This document shows, in pieces, positions 1 through 9,234 of a stretch of 64,000 nucleotides of DNA. Origin of the DNA: an uncultured Treponema sp. Its GTDB lineage: Bacteria; Spirochaetota; Spirochaetia; Treponematales; Treponemataceae. Location of the stretch: assembly GCA_934691925.1 (NCBI GenBank), contig CAKUTI010000001.1, forward strand, positions 1-64,000, in the 5' to 3' direction. A model generated the notes under the pieces. It was given only the letters and a program-made list of their open reading frames with translations, had not been told where the DNA came from and made no database searches. Within the stretch, counting starts at the first letter, position 1. The number at the start of each line of letters is the position of its first letter. The translations under genes and the position numbers were made by a program.

Positions 1-582
1 GCGCTTCCCTGCCTGGCCCTGCGCGTGGCTCTGTCCTTTCTCTCCTTTGCCGCGCCGGGGCTCACGCGGAGGCTGCCCAGCCCCGCCTATGTCTTAGCGG
101 ATTTCTTTTTTTCCTTGGCGCCAGTTCTTCATTACTTTGCTTTTCCGGGCTTCTGCTCGTCCATGTTCGATTTGTGTTTTTCCTGCGCGTCTATTTCTTT
201 GCATCTCCGGCTGCCGTGCTGGGATATCTAACCTGTATGAAAATAAAAAATCCTTGTCGATACCCTTTTTAGCCGGGGATTGTTCCTGTTTTGCTTAATT
301 TTTCTCGCTTGGATTTGTGCTTGTTTATTTGTCGAGACTGCTCATGTTTTAGCGAGTCGCTTAGTTTCTTTCCATTCGTGGTTTTGTTCTTTTTTGTTTA
401 CTTCTGTTGAACTTTCTTTGATTTTACTTTCCCCACTGCTTTAGTTCTTATTTTCGTGGTCTTGGTTCAGCAGTATTATTTTCTTTTACTGCTGTGTGTG
501 CCAGTCTATGTCAGTCCATTAAAATAAAAATCCCCGGCGAAGCCTTTCTCCGGCTGCCGGGCTGAAATATCCAGTCTGTATG
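1..582. other. Gene-free stretch with decayed repeats
   Basis: No convincing gene is seen. The first 230 bases are more GC-rich than the rest and can be read through as a short open frame, but the peptide resembles nothing known. Two similar blocks of about 44 bases lie at 204-247 and 543-586 (both contain CTCCGGCTGCCG, an ATATC core and CTGTATGAAAA), so the stretch looks like an old, diverged duplication of intergenic DNA. Confidence 0.5.
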
Positions 583-628
583 AAAAATCCCCCAGCAGAG
601 TTTTTTCCTTTCTCCGCCGGGGGATTTT
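583..628 (-). terminator. Rho-independent terminator of greA
   Basis: On the minus strand an 11 to 12 bp stem (CCCCCGGCGGAG against CTCTGCTGGGGG, with two G-T wobbles) encloses an 11-base A-rich loop and is followed by a T run. It lies 25 bases past the greA stop codon. Confidence 0.8.
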
Positions 629-652
629 CCTGTTTTTGCTTAGTCAGCTTGC

Positions 653-3454
653 TTAGATTTTCGCGAGTTTGATTTCCTTTACAGTGTAGTTGTATCTGTG
701 GTCGTTGATTTTGAATGAAAGTTCTTCGCCGACTTTGCGGTCGAGAAGCTCGTTTCCGAACGGCGACATATATGAGATGATTCCGCTGTCAGGGTCTGAC
801 TCCCACGGTCCGAGAATTGTGTATGTCTCGTCGTTTCCAGAAGCCTTGTCTGTGAGCGTTACGACTGTTCCGAATGAGATTACAGAAGTTGTCGCTGTTG
901 TTGGGTCGAAGAGGGTAGCGCGCGACATCTCCTCCTGGATTCTCTTCAGGTCGTTTCCGAGCTTGTGCTGCGCTTCTTTTGCCGCGATGTATTCTGCGTT
1001 CTCTTTCAAGTCTCCCTTTTCCTTTGCCTCTGCGACTTCTTTTGCAATCGCAGGAATATCGACGTTCTGCATTTTGTCGATGAGGGCAACTTTGATGTCG
1101 TACTGAGCTTTTGTAACGAGCATTCCTTTTGGAGCGGAAGATTTTTCTTCTGTCTTGTGGAATTTGAAGTTCGGATATTTTTCAAGAATCTTGTTTCTAA
1201 GATGAGGCTTGATTTTTGTCGCGTCGAACTTGTTGCTCTTGTCTGTGTCAACCGCGAAAGTGTCGAGTCCTTTGATGTCGTCAACGAGTGTGTACATATG
1301 CGACATCTGCTCTTCATCGCAAGAAAGCATATAGTCTGTGAAAATATTCTTGTCTTTCGGATTTCCGAAAAGTCCCTTGAAAATCAGCTTGCATGCGTTC
1401 TTGATGATTTTTTTGTTTTCTGTCGAATCAACGTGGTTTTCAATCTCGCGGAAGCACTGCGCAATAATGTTGATGATTGCAATCAGCTGCTTCTGGAGCG
1501 GAATTTCAGCTGCCTTGAACCAGTCTTCATCCGAACATTCCCCGAAGAAGAAGAGAATCACATCTCTGTATCCTCTAAAGTCGTTGAATGCTGTGGCTGC
1601 AAGTTTTTTGACGCTTTCAACCGAGCCGACATTTATAAGATTTGTGATAATTTCCTTGCTGTTTTTGCTGTCTTTTCCCAAAACCGCAGGAATAAGCTTG
1701 ATGTACTCGTCTTCCCAGTTTGGAAGAAGCTTGATCGCCTCAAGGAATTTTGCGCGCAAGTCAACGCGTTTTGAGCCTTTCAAGACTGTGTACATTTCCT
1801 TTGGATTTTCGATTTCTCCATAGAACTGCGCGAAAGTGTATTTTGGCGTGTATGCGAGGTTTGGAACTTGCTGGTTCACATCCTGCACAACGAGATAAGA
1901 AGCGATAACTTCCTCGTTTACCGCTGTGAAAGACTTCAAGAAGCCAGTGAAATAGCTGACCATATCCGCGAGAAGCTCGCTTGTCTTATCTGTCGAGTCG
2001 TCTTCAATGAATTTGTAGAGAATGTCGATTCTTTGGAAGAATCCTTTCTGTGCCTTGAACTCGTTCGAATATTTTTCTTCAGGAGTGATTGCGCGTTCGC
2101 GTACTGTGTATTCGTTGATGTTGTTTGGATTTACGCCGAATGTTGAGTCTTCCTCAAGAATTTTCTTTGCGCCTGAATTCCAGCTTGTCCACTCGCTTGC
2201 TGTGAGAATTGAAGGAACAAGCTCCGCCTTGATTTTTTTGAGGTCGCAGCTGTTTCCGAAGCTTGTGATGATTGTCTTCAAAGCCCAGACTTTGTCTTCC
2301 TTGATTTTTTTCGCAAGGTCTGCCTTTGTCTTGAATTTTGAAGATTTTGAGCCGACTGTCGCCTTGATTACCCAGATGTGCTCTCTTGAAAGAGGCTGGA
2401 GCGCGCTGACCGCCATTTTAAGCGAGATGTTCTTTACTCCGTTTTTGCCGAAGTTGATTTTTAGGTTGTCGTCTTCAACGCTCAAGATGATTCCGACTCC
2501 CCATGTTCTGTGGAAAACGAAACTTCTTGCGTCAAAAGCGATGTGCTTTTCAAAGTCGCTGATTGCCTCAAAAACGTTTCTGAAATTTTTTGTGAGGTCT
2601 GAAGACTGTATATATTCTTCAACGTGGCTGTGGTTCGCATATTTTGCGGCGAAACAGTCTGCGATTTCCCGTCTTGCCCAGAAATCGTTCGGGTCGATTG
2701 AAAGATTGAGCTTCAGAATCTCAATCGCTGTGTCCCATTTTTTGTTGTCTTTGTAGTAAGTGTAAAGCTCCTGCATCATCAATGCGGATTTGTCCGCGCT
2801 GATTGACTTTGCGATTTTTCTCTGGACGAGAAGAAACCAGTCGATTTCCTCTGGAATTGTCGCAACGAGTTTTGACCAAAGCTCTTTCGCCATGTTGATG
2901 TTTTTGCTGTTGACGTAGCGGAGAAGCGATTTTTTGTAGAATTCAATAGCCTTTTCTTTGTCGCCTGCCGCATCGTAGTGGTCTGCGAGCTTTTTCGCGA
3001 TTTCTGCCTCTGAAAGGTCTGCCTTTACGATTCTTTCGTAAATTGTCCAAAGCTCAGGATTGTTTGAAGCCTCGAAATTTTTTGCGAGCGTGCGGAGAGC
3101 GAATTTGTTGTTCTTGTCATCTTCGAGAATCGTCTCGCACATATAGATTACAATCGGCTCTTTGTGGTTGTTCTGGAAAATATCTACAAGAGTTTCAAGC
3201 GAAGAGTTGTCCAAAGAACCTCTTTTTAATCCAAGCATTCCCGAAATGTAGAGAGCTGTAATGCTGTCCTTTGTGTGAGAAAGCTGTTCATCGCAGATTG
3301 CCTTAATCTCGTCGATGCAGTTTTCGTTCTTTGCTCTCTCAACGATTGTTGTCAACTCAATCAGGTCATTTTTTGTGTAATTGCTGATTGTCGCGCGTGT
3401 CCAGGTGTCTTCCTTGAGTTTGTCCTGAACCAATTTTACGAGCTCTTCTGACAT
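653..3454 (-). CDS. greA: Transcription elongation factor GreA with long N-terminal helical-repeat extension
   Basis: GreA enters the secondary channel of backtracked RNA polymerase and stimulates cleavage of the extruded transcript. The last 160 or so residues are a full GreA: an N-terminal coiled coil with the acidic-tip motif GDLKENAEY, then the C-terminal FKBP-like fold (IISYMSPFGNELL). The remaining 770 residues are predicted helical TPR/HAT-like repeats, making a 933-residue protein where usual GreA has about 158. Such an extension is known in treponemes; its partner is unknown. The ATG has an AGGAG ribosome site 7 to 8 bases upstream. The gene stands alone, with a strong terminator behind it. 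Confidence 0.93.
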   Translation of the reverse strand: MSEELVKLVQDKLKEDTWTRATISNYTKNDLIELTTIVERAKNENCIDEIKAICDEQLSHTKDSITALYISGMLGLKRGSLDNSSLETLVDIFQNNHKEPIVIYMCETILEDDKNNKFALRTLAKNFEASNNPELWTIYERIVKADLSEAEIAKKLADHYDAAGDKEKAIEFYKKSLLRYVNSKNINMAKELWSKLVATIPEEIDWFLLVQRKIAKSISADKSALMMQELYTYYKDNKKWDTAIEILKLNLSIDPNDFWARREIADCFAAKYANHSHVEEYIQSSDLTKNFRNVFEAISDFEKHIAFDARSFVFHRTWGVGIILSVEDDNLKINFGKNGVKNISLKMAVSALQPLSREHIWVIKATVGSKSSKFKTKADLAKKIKEDKVWALKTIITSFGNSCDLKKIKAELVPSILTASEWTSWNSGAKKILEEDSTFGVNPNNINEYTVRERAITPEEKYSNEFKAQKGFFQRIDILYKFIEDDSTDKTSELLADMVSYFTGFLKSFTAVNEEVIASYLVVQDVNQQVPNLAYTPKYTFAQFYGEIENPKEMYTVLKGSKRVDLRAKFLEAIKLLPNWEDEYIKLIPAVLGKDSKNSKEIITNLINVGSVESVKKLAATAFNDFRGYRDVILFFFGECSDEDWFKAAEIPLQKQLIAIINIIAQCFREIENHVDSTENKKIIKNACKLIFKGLFGNPKDKNIFTDYMLSCDEEQMSHMYTLVDDIKGLDTFAVDTDKSNKFDATKIKPHLRNKILEKYPNFKFHKTEEKSSAPKGMLVTKAQYDIKVALIDKMQNVDIPAIAKEVAEAKEKGDLKENAEYIAAKEAQHKLGNDLKRIQEEMSRATLFDPTTATTSVISFGTVVTLTDKASGNDETYTILGPWESDPDSGIISYMSPFGNELLDRKVGEELSFKINDHRYNYTVKEIKLAKI

Positions 3455-3537
3455 AAAATACTCCTGTATATAAATTAAAAAAATCTAAACCCTTTTTATT
3501 GTATTTCAAGATTCTGAATTTTTAGAATTTTCCAGAA

Positions 3538-4482
3538 TTAACTTGTATACATCTTAAAAATATTTTCATTATGAACGCGAATCTGAAGCAGACATTCATT
3601 TATTCTGCTGACGTTTTCTCCAGAGCGCACATAATAATCGATAAGCCAGAAATACATATTGATAAGTTTCGGAACCAAGATTTCGGCATCGTTCGCCGGA
3701 TTTTTCAGCTCGTTTTCCTTAGCATATATTTCCTGTCTGAGACGCGCCGCCTCGTGAGTTTTCAGCTCCCGTTTCATGTTGAAAACGCCGTAAAGAACGC
3801 CAAAAACCGGAATCCACTCTTTTAATGCGACTCCGGAATATCCTTTGTCCTTTACCTGCTTTATCAGGCTGCAGATAAGCTCCGAGTCAAAAAACTCGAT
3901 TTCAACTTTTTGTGCGTCGATAAAGAACGCTTCGCGAAAGAGAACTTTCGCCTTTTTGTCCTCGCCGCACAGCGCAAAGCAGTCCGCTGTCTCGGAAAGA
4001 ATTGCCGCAGATGACGGCATCGCCTGATTAGCGTCGGTAAGACAGCTTAAGGCCGCCTCGTAGTTTCCAAGCTTTTTGTAGCAAAGACCGAGCTTTCTGC
4101 TGATTTCTGCCTTTTGAAGCGAACTTAGCTCAAGAGCGTTCTTGTCTGCCAGAATCGACTCGTACGCATTGAAAGCCAGCGAAAAAACTCCCTTTTGGAC
4201 TGCGTAAACAGCGCGCGGAAAAGTTTTTTTTTGCCTGTCAATGTCGATTCGGAATGTTTTCCATCGGCTCACAAGGCTTTCTCCCTGCTCGTAAAGCTCG
4301 AGACGAGGAAGCCTTCTGATAAAGTCGTTCCAGTAAGAGCAGCACCAGTGAGCAAAATTAAGCTCTTCGCTGTCAAAGTTATATTCCAAAGCCTCGGCAA
4401 GAATTCGCTTTGCTTCTGAAGTTTTTCCTTCTTCAATAAGCGAGTAAGCCTTTTTTAATTCTTCTTCGGTTTGAATATCCAT
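3538..4482 (-). CDS. TPR-repeat protein of unknown role
   Basis: This 314-residue protein has no signal peptide or membrane segment, so it should be cytoplasmic. The first 40 residues (KAYSLIEEGKTSEAKRILAEAL) and residues 130-190 (KLGLCYKKLGNYEAALSCL) read as tetratricopeptide repeats; the remainder is helical. TPR proteins act as protein-binding scaffolds, so a specific function cannot be given. It lies upstream of greA on the same strand with an 83-base gap, and could be cotranscribed with it, although greA has its own ribosome site. No Shine-Dalgarno sequence precedes the ATG. Confidence 0.75.
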   Translation of the reverse strand: MDIQTEEELKKAYSLIEEGKTSEAKRILAEALEYNFDSEELNFAHWCCSYWNDFIRRLPRLELYEQGESLVSRWKTFRIDIDRQKKTFPRAVYAVQKGVFSLAFNAYESILADKNALELSSLQKAEISRKLGLCYKKLGNYEAALSCLTDANQAMPSSAAILSETADCFALCGEDKKAKVLFREAFFIDAQKVEIEFFDSELICSLIKQVKDKGYSGVALKEWIPVFGVLYGVFNMKRELKTHEAARLRQEIYAKENELKNPANDAEILVPKLINMYFWLIDYYVRSGENVSRINECLLQIRVHNENIFKMYTS

Positions 4483-4893
4483 ACGACTTTTTTAAATTTA
4501 TCGCAGATTGGGGGTGTTAGTCAATAAAAATGATAAAAATAGGAAAAAGGGGGTAAAGTTTATAAAGTTTTTTTCATAACTTGTCAATATCTTTTTAAGA
4601 AAAAAAAGAAAAAATCAGTTTTTGAAGAGGATTTGTCGAAAAAAGAATGTTTTTTTTATTTCGCCAAGATTCCTTGATTTTTTTCTCGCGCAAGATTTGT
4701 TCGTTTTGTTTTCGTATGCGAGATTTTTGCGTTGCCGAAATCGTTTTCTTGTTTTTTCATTTTCGTCTTGCTAGAATTTTTCGTTTCATTTTTGTTAGTT
4801 GCCCAGTCTTTTTTTGATTTTCGGTTTCTTTTTTCGCTTGGAAAATTTTGCATCGCAAAATCCTCTTTCTCATTCAGCGTTTTTTTGAAATTG

Positions 4894-4922
4894 TTTACAA
4901 TCTATTTTTCATCTGATATTAT
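4894..4922 (+). promoter_or_regulatory. Extended -10 promoter of rpe with near-zero leader
   Basis: A -35 TTTACA (4894-4899), a 17-base spacer and a TGaTATTAT extended -10 (hexamer 4917-4922) predict a start near 4929, four bases before the rpe ATG. There is no ribosome site. The rest of the 4483-4893 gap is T-rich and shows no other feature; a lysine-rich open frame on the minus strand at 4656-4853 looks spurious. Confidence 0.6.
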
Positions 4923-4932
4923 TTTTTCTATA

Positions 4933-5565
4933 ATGAAAGAAGTTTTACTTGCCCCATCTTTGCTTTCTGCGGATTTTTCCGATTTGGCTTCCGCATTCAA
5001 AATGATTGAGACTTGCGGCGGAAGCGTTGTTCATATAGATGTGATGGACGGACAGTTTGTTCCTCAAATTTCGTACGGCCAGCCGGTCATAAAATCTGTT
5101 CGGAAACTGACATCTCTTCCTTTCGATGTTCATCTGATGATTGAAAAGCCCGACCTTGCAGTTGACTCGTTTATCGACGCGGGTGCGGACTGGATTACTT
5201 TTCATTATGAAGCAGCCACGCATATTGACAGGCTTGTGAACCATATCCACGAAAAAGGAAAAAAATGCGGAATTTCAATCGTTCCGTCAACTCCTGTCGA
5301 GGCGATTTCCGAAATCTTGCCTCTCGTTGACCTTGTTCTCGTTATGACCGTGAATCCGGGCTTTGGCGGACAGAAACTCATTCCTTATTGCGTTGAAAAA
5401 ATCAAAAAGCTAAAGAAAGTCCGCGATGAAAGAAATTTGAATTTCAAGATTTCTGTTGACGGCGGTGTGAACGAGAAAAATGTCTCGGACGTTGTTTCCG
5501 CCGGAAGCGACATCGTTGTTTCAGGCTCGGCGTTTTTTAGCGGAAAGCTGAAATGGGAGCTTTAA
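4933..5565 (+). CDS. rpe: Ribulose-phosphate 3-epimerase
   Basis: Interconverts D-ribulose 5-phosphate and D-xylulose 5-phosphate in the pentose phosphate pathway, in the cytoplasm. The 210-residue protein is a TIM barrel with the family signatures in order: LAPSLLSADF at the start, HIDVMDGQFVP (metal and catalytic Asp), DVHLMIEKPD, MTVNPGFGGQ (phosphate grip) and ISVDGGVNEKN near the end. I chose the ATG at 4933 because the product then begins MKEVLLAPSLL, as the family does; upstream codons would add about 67 poorly conserved residues. It heads a tight run of same-strand genes to 9013. Confidence 0.95.
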   Translation: MKEVLLAPSLLSADFSDLASAFKMIETCGGSVVHIDVMDGQFVPQISYGQPVIKSVRKLTSLPFDVHLMIEKPDLAVDSFIDAGADWITFHYEAATHIDRLVNHIHEKGKKCGISIVPSTPVEAISEILPLVDLVLVMTVNPGFGGQKLIPYCVEKIKKLKKVRDERNLNFKISVDGGVNEKNVSDVVSAGSDIVVSGSAFFSGKLKWEL

Positions 5566-5566
5566 T

Positions 5567-6622
5567 TTGAAGAAATTTCATCTTCTTGTTGCTTTTTTCC
5601 TGATTTTCTCGTTTTGCCAGGGCGTTTTTGCTTTGGATTCAGGCGTTTTAAACGGAATTTCAGATTCAGATTTGCGGCAGGGATATGAGTCTTTTAGAAA
5701 CGAGGACTGGATTTCAGCGACAATGTTTTTGCGGAAAGCCGTTTCGTATGCCTCGAATGTGACGGACGAAAACTATTTTATGCTCATAAAAAGCGAGATT
5801 TATTCAGGCGAGTATAAAATGGCGCAGTCTGACTGCGAGAAATTTCTTTCGCTTTTTCCGCTTAGCGTCTACGCGAATCATGTCCAGTATCAAAATGGAA
5901 GAATGTTGCATCTTCTCGGAAAAAATGAGGACGCAGTTCTTTCGCTGAGCGATTTTTGCCGCCAGCATTATGACGACGAACTTTATCCGCTTGCTCTTTA
6001 TTGGATTGCCGAGTCTTTTTATGACGAGTACAATTTTGATTCGGCGCAGGGAATTTACAAGAGAATTGTCTCTGAATTTCCGGATTGTGAAAAATCGCGT
6101 GATTCTCAGTACAAGCTCGACTTGATTGCGCAGCGGGCGAGGGAAGAAAAGCTTCTTTATCTTTTGAAAGTTATCGGCGAGGAAAATCTTTCGACACGCG
6201 AGGAATATGAGCGTCAGATTAAAATTTATGAACTTGAGGACAAGCTCGGGCTTAATCGTCAGTTGATTGATATGCAGGCTCGAATCGATGAGCTTGAGGA
6301 GACTTTGGCTGAGAAAGATTCTGTTTCCGAAAATTCTTCTGATGAAAATTCTTATTCTGATTCTGAAAATAAAAATTTCGATAAAAATGCGGATTCTGGA
6401 AAATCCGGCGGAGCGGCTGGAATAAATTCGGCTGCTGAAGAACTTTCAAAATCTGAAAATGAAAGCCGCGAATCTGTTCCGCTTGCGGACGACTCTTCTT
6501 TCAATATCAGAAAAAATTCTGTGGCGCAGAATTTGGCCGCGCTTAAGAAAAAGGCGAAACAGCTTCAATATCTGCTTGAAAGCCAGAATTTCGACGAGCA
6601 GAATCTAAATGGAGAAAAATAG
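5567..6622 (+). CDS. Secreted TPR protein, YbgF/BamD-like
   Basis: The 351-residue protein starts with TTG one base after the rpe stop, so translation is probably coupled. Residues 1-22 are a signal peptide (hydrophobic core LLVAFFLIFSF, likely cut after FA). Residues 35-190 hold TPR units such as AQSDCEKFLSLFP and LYWIAESFYDEYNFDSAQGIYKRIV, the pattern of YbgF and BamD. A coiled coil follows at 215-250, then an S/E/N-rich disordered stretch and a final basic helix. It is probably periplasmic and may serve in envelope assembly; that role is inferred from fold only. Confidence 0.75.
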   Translation: MKKFHLLVAFFLIFSFCQGVFALDSGVLNGISDSDLRQGYESFRNEDWISATMFLRKAVSYASNVTDENYFMLIKSEIYSGEYKMAQSDCEKFLSLFPLSVYANHVQYQNGRMLHLLGKNEDAVLSLSDFCRQHYDDELYPLALYWIAESFYDEYNFDSAQGIYKRIVSEFPDCEKSRDSQYKLDLIAQRAREEKLLYLLKVIGEENLSTREEYERQIKIYELEDKLGLNRQLIDMQARIDELEETLAEKDSVSENSSDENSYSDSENKNFDKNADSGKSGGAAGINSAAEELSKSENESRESVPLADDSSFNIRKNSVAQNLAALKKKAKQLQYLLESQNFDEQNLNGEK

Positions 6623-6626
6623 AAAA

Positions 6627-7901
6627 ATGAAGAGAAAATTTTTGTTTTTGATATTTGCGTTCGCGGCTTCTTTTTCTGTTTTTTCTCAAAACTCAGATTC
6701 TGATGTTGCTTCAAAAGAGTCGAAAAAACAGACGAATCTTGAAAAAAAGCAGCTTTCCGCAGAGAAAAAATTCCGCCAGAAAGCCGTTATGGACGAGAAT
6801 CTGAATCTTCTTTATGTGAAATTTTCGAATTACGATTTAAAAGGAAAATCTTTACGTGCCGCGTTTAAAAACGGCTCGTTCAATATTTTTGCAAAATCCG
6901 ATTCTGGAAAGGAGACTGCGCTTTTTTCTTCTGTGAACAGTTCGCCGGTAAAGTTTTTTTTGAAATATGACGGCACAGTTTACAATCTAAATGAAAATTC
7001 GGACGTGAAAAAGCAAATCCGTCAGACTCAGAACGGAGCGCAGGTTGTTTATTCTTTGGAGAATTTTTTTCAGATTGCGGTTGACCTTTCTTTTGTCTCA
7101 ACGATTTCAGTTGACGATGAGGACGCGCTTTTCCTGAAAATTTATTCGACAAATCTTTCTGGAAAAACTCGGAGCTTCAGCTTGAAGGCGATTTTTGACA
7201 CGGTTTTGAGCGAAAATCTTCCATATCATTTTTCTTCTGCGGACGGACGGCAAATTGCAACGGAGACAATGCTTTATTCTGACGAGCTTAAAAATGTCCG
7301 CTATCTTCTTTCTTCCGATAGAAAAAATTCTTTGCAGCTCATGCTTTATGGAAAAGAAATTTCTCCGATTAAAAATGTCTTGATTGCAAATCCTGAAATT
7401 CTTGAAAACATGGAATGGAACGGAAATGCGAAGACCGAGCGCGGATTCAACAGCATAAATCTTTACAATAATTCCGCGGTTATGATTTCTTGGCGTGAAA
7501 ATTCTGTGGGCGCGAATTCGACGGTTTCGGACGATTTTTACATCTTTACCGCGACAGACGGCAGAGAGTGCAGAGGCGAATATTTTATTTCTGACGGCGA
7601 GAATTCTAAAAAAGATTTTGCGGAAAATTCCGTTTCAAAAAAATCTGTTCCTGAAAATTCGGATAAAAAAACTGAATTTCAAAAAAACGTGAGCCAGGCT
7701 GCAAAGTCTGAAAAGCGCACAGATGTTGATTTTATCGTTGCGCCTTTAGATGACTACAAATTCGACACGGAATATATCCAGAATCTTATTGATAAAATCG
7801 ATGCTATGCAGTCGGATTCGGAAAATGCTGACAAAGAAGAAATCGAAAGACTGAACGCGGAGCTTGACGCAATCTTTAAAGTGCTGAGGCGGCAGCAATG
7901 A
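6627..7901 (+). CDS. Secreted protein of unknown function
   Basis: About 424 residues with a clear signal peptide (MKRKFLFLIFAFAASFSVFSQ). The middle, about residues 60-290, is rich in beta-strand patterns (LLYVKFSNYDLKGKS, SFVSTISVDDEDALFLKIYST). A K/S/N-rich disordered tract follows, and a short acidic helix ends the protein. I do not recognise a domain. The ATG at 6627 is preferred over one at 6609 because it gives a clean signal peptide and has GGAGA 11 bases upstream; 6609 would overlap the preceding gene by 14 bases. The stop overlaps the next start codon (ATGA). Confidence 0.65.
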   Translation: MKRKFLFLIFAFAASFSVFSQNSDSDVASKESKKQTNLEKKQLSAEKKFRQKAVMDENLNLLYVKFSNYDLKGKSLRAAFKNGSFNIFAKSDSGKETALFSSVNSSPVKFFLKYDGTVYNLNENSDVKKQIRQTQNGAQVVYSLENFFQIAVDLSFVSTISVDDEDALFLKIYSTNLSGKTRSFSLKAIFDTVLSENLPYHFSSADGRQIATETMLYSDELKNVRYLLSSDRKNSLQLMLYGKEISPIKNVLIANPEILENMEWNGNAKTERGFNSINLYNNSAVMISWRENSVGANSTVSDDFYIFTATDGRECRGEYFISDGENSKKDFAENSVSKKSVPENSDKKTEFQKNVSQAAKSEKRTDVDFIVAPLDDYKFDTEYIQNLIDKIDAMQSDSENADKEEIERLNAELDAIFKVLRRQQ

Positions 7902-9013
7902 GACGGACTGATTTGGAAAAAGCCCACAGTCTGCTTTTGCGGCGGAAATTCTCGCAGGCGATTTCTCTTCTTGAATCTGGGAAAAACCCGAAAATCTACA
8001 AGGAAAGTTTCTCTTATTATATGACGGCCGGTCTTGCTTGCCTTTATCTTGGCGACACAGGAAGCGCGAGCGCGTATTTTCAGTACGCAAGGCACATCAG
8101 AACTACAGACCCGACTCTTTTGAATGCTCAGGCGGTTCTTTTTTTGCGGCGCGGCGACACTGAGCGCGCAATTAACTATTATCTTGATGTTCTGGATTAC
8201 GACCCGCACAATAAAACAGCTTCCGCTGCAATGGAATTTTTGAAAGACCACGGCTCTTATGAGGAAATTTGCAAAATCGTTGACAATGGAAAAATCGAGA
8301 AATTTTATCCTCCGCTCGGCGTGAATCCTGATTCTGTGAAAAGGGTCGCTTTCTCGGTTTTTGCCGGATTGATTTTGGTAGTTGTTCTTTTTAATGCCGG
8401 AAAATTCGGAGATTTTTCAAGAAGGCTTAGATTCTCAAATTCAAATGCGGATTTGAGCGAATTTTTCCTTTCTGTTGATGAGAAAAAAAATCCTCAGCAA
8501 AAAGATATGTCTGGCTTTGTTTACAGATACGTCTTGAACGACAAGCAGATTTTGAAATCTTACGAGAATGCGGTGAATTATTACGGCGACCACCGCGAGA
8601 ATGCTGCTCAGGTTGAGATTAACAGACTTTTGAATTCAAACGCGAGCGAGGCAATCAAGCAGAACGCGAAAGTTGTCGAGTCGTATTTTCAGGAGCCGAC
8701 TTTTGATTCTCTTCTTGATAATTACGATTACGCTTCGGTCGCGAAGGATCCGGCGCTTTATATCGGTTGCTGGGTTTCATGGGGCGGACGGATTTCGAAT
8801 TCTGTTACGGAAGGAAAGTCGTTCCGCTGCGTTATGCTCGTCGGTTACGAATCTATGGAAAGAATTGACGGTTTTGTGCCGCTGATTTTTGATGACGCGC
8901 CTTATCCGGCGATTGACGGCGAGCGGCCGGTGAGAGTTCTCGCGAAAATCGAAAATCATGACGGAAAGCTTGTTCTTCGTGGACGGGCGGTTTATCAGCC
9001 GCTGATGAAATAG
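7898..9013 (+). CDS. Membrane-anchored TPR protein
   Basis: The 371-residue protein starts inside the ATGA overlap with the gene before it, so the two are translationally coupled. Residues 1-130 are TPR repeats (AHSLLLRRKFSQAISLLESG, YYMTAGLACLYLGDTGSASAYF, AQAVLFLRRGDTERAINYYL). One membrane helix lies at about 148-166 (VAFSVFAGLILVVVLFNAG). The C-terminal 200 residues form a separate soluble domain ending in strand-rich sequence. With no signal peptide, the TPR part probably faces the cytoplasm. Function unknown. Confidence 0.75.
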   Translation: MRRTDLEKAHSLLLRRKFSQAISLLESGKNPKIYKESFSYYMTAGLACLYLGDTGSASAYFQYARHIRTTDPTLLNAQAVLFLRRGDTERAINYYLDVLDYDPHNKTASAAMEFLKDHGSYEEICKIVDNGKIEKFYPPLGVNPDSVKRVAFSVFAGLILVVVLFNAGKFGDFSRRLRFSNSNADLSEFFLSVDEKKNPQQKDMSGFVYRYVLNDKQILKSYENAVNYYGDHRENAAQVEINRLLNSNASEAIKQNAKVVESYFQEPTFDSLLDNYDYASVAKDPALYIGCWVSWGGRISNSVTEGKSFRCVMLVGYESMERIDGFVPLIFDDAPYPAIDGERPVRVLAKIENHDGKLVLRGRAVYQPLMK

Positions 9014-9234
9014 ATGGCATAATAGAAAAAATAAAATTGAAAAGCGGAATTTTTATTTTTTCCTGAAATCTTTAGATTCTAAAAACTAAAAAAAATGGAG
9101 ATTTTGGAGAAAATTATAAAGTCACCGAAAAATTTTAGATTTTTTTGATGATTTTGAAAAAATCTTGCTTAATTTGAATATTTTTCGCCTATTTATATGG
9201 TGGTGAGGGAAAAATAAAATTTAAGGTGGACAAA

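Noticed and set aside
1..230. GC-rich start of the window as part of an rRNA gene or a protein gene
   Set aside because: No rRNA signature was recognised on either strand and the open frame has low-complexity composition.
4656..4853. Lysine-rich open frame on the minus strand upstream of rpe
   Set aside because: It is a by-product of T-rich sequence, without ribosome site, promoter or recognisable similarity.
4929..4934. TATAAT overlapping the rpe start codon as its -10 box
   Set aside because: It would start transcription inside the gene. The extended TGaTATTAT with a TTTACA -35 a little upstream fits better.
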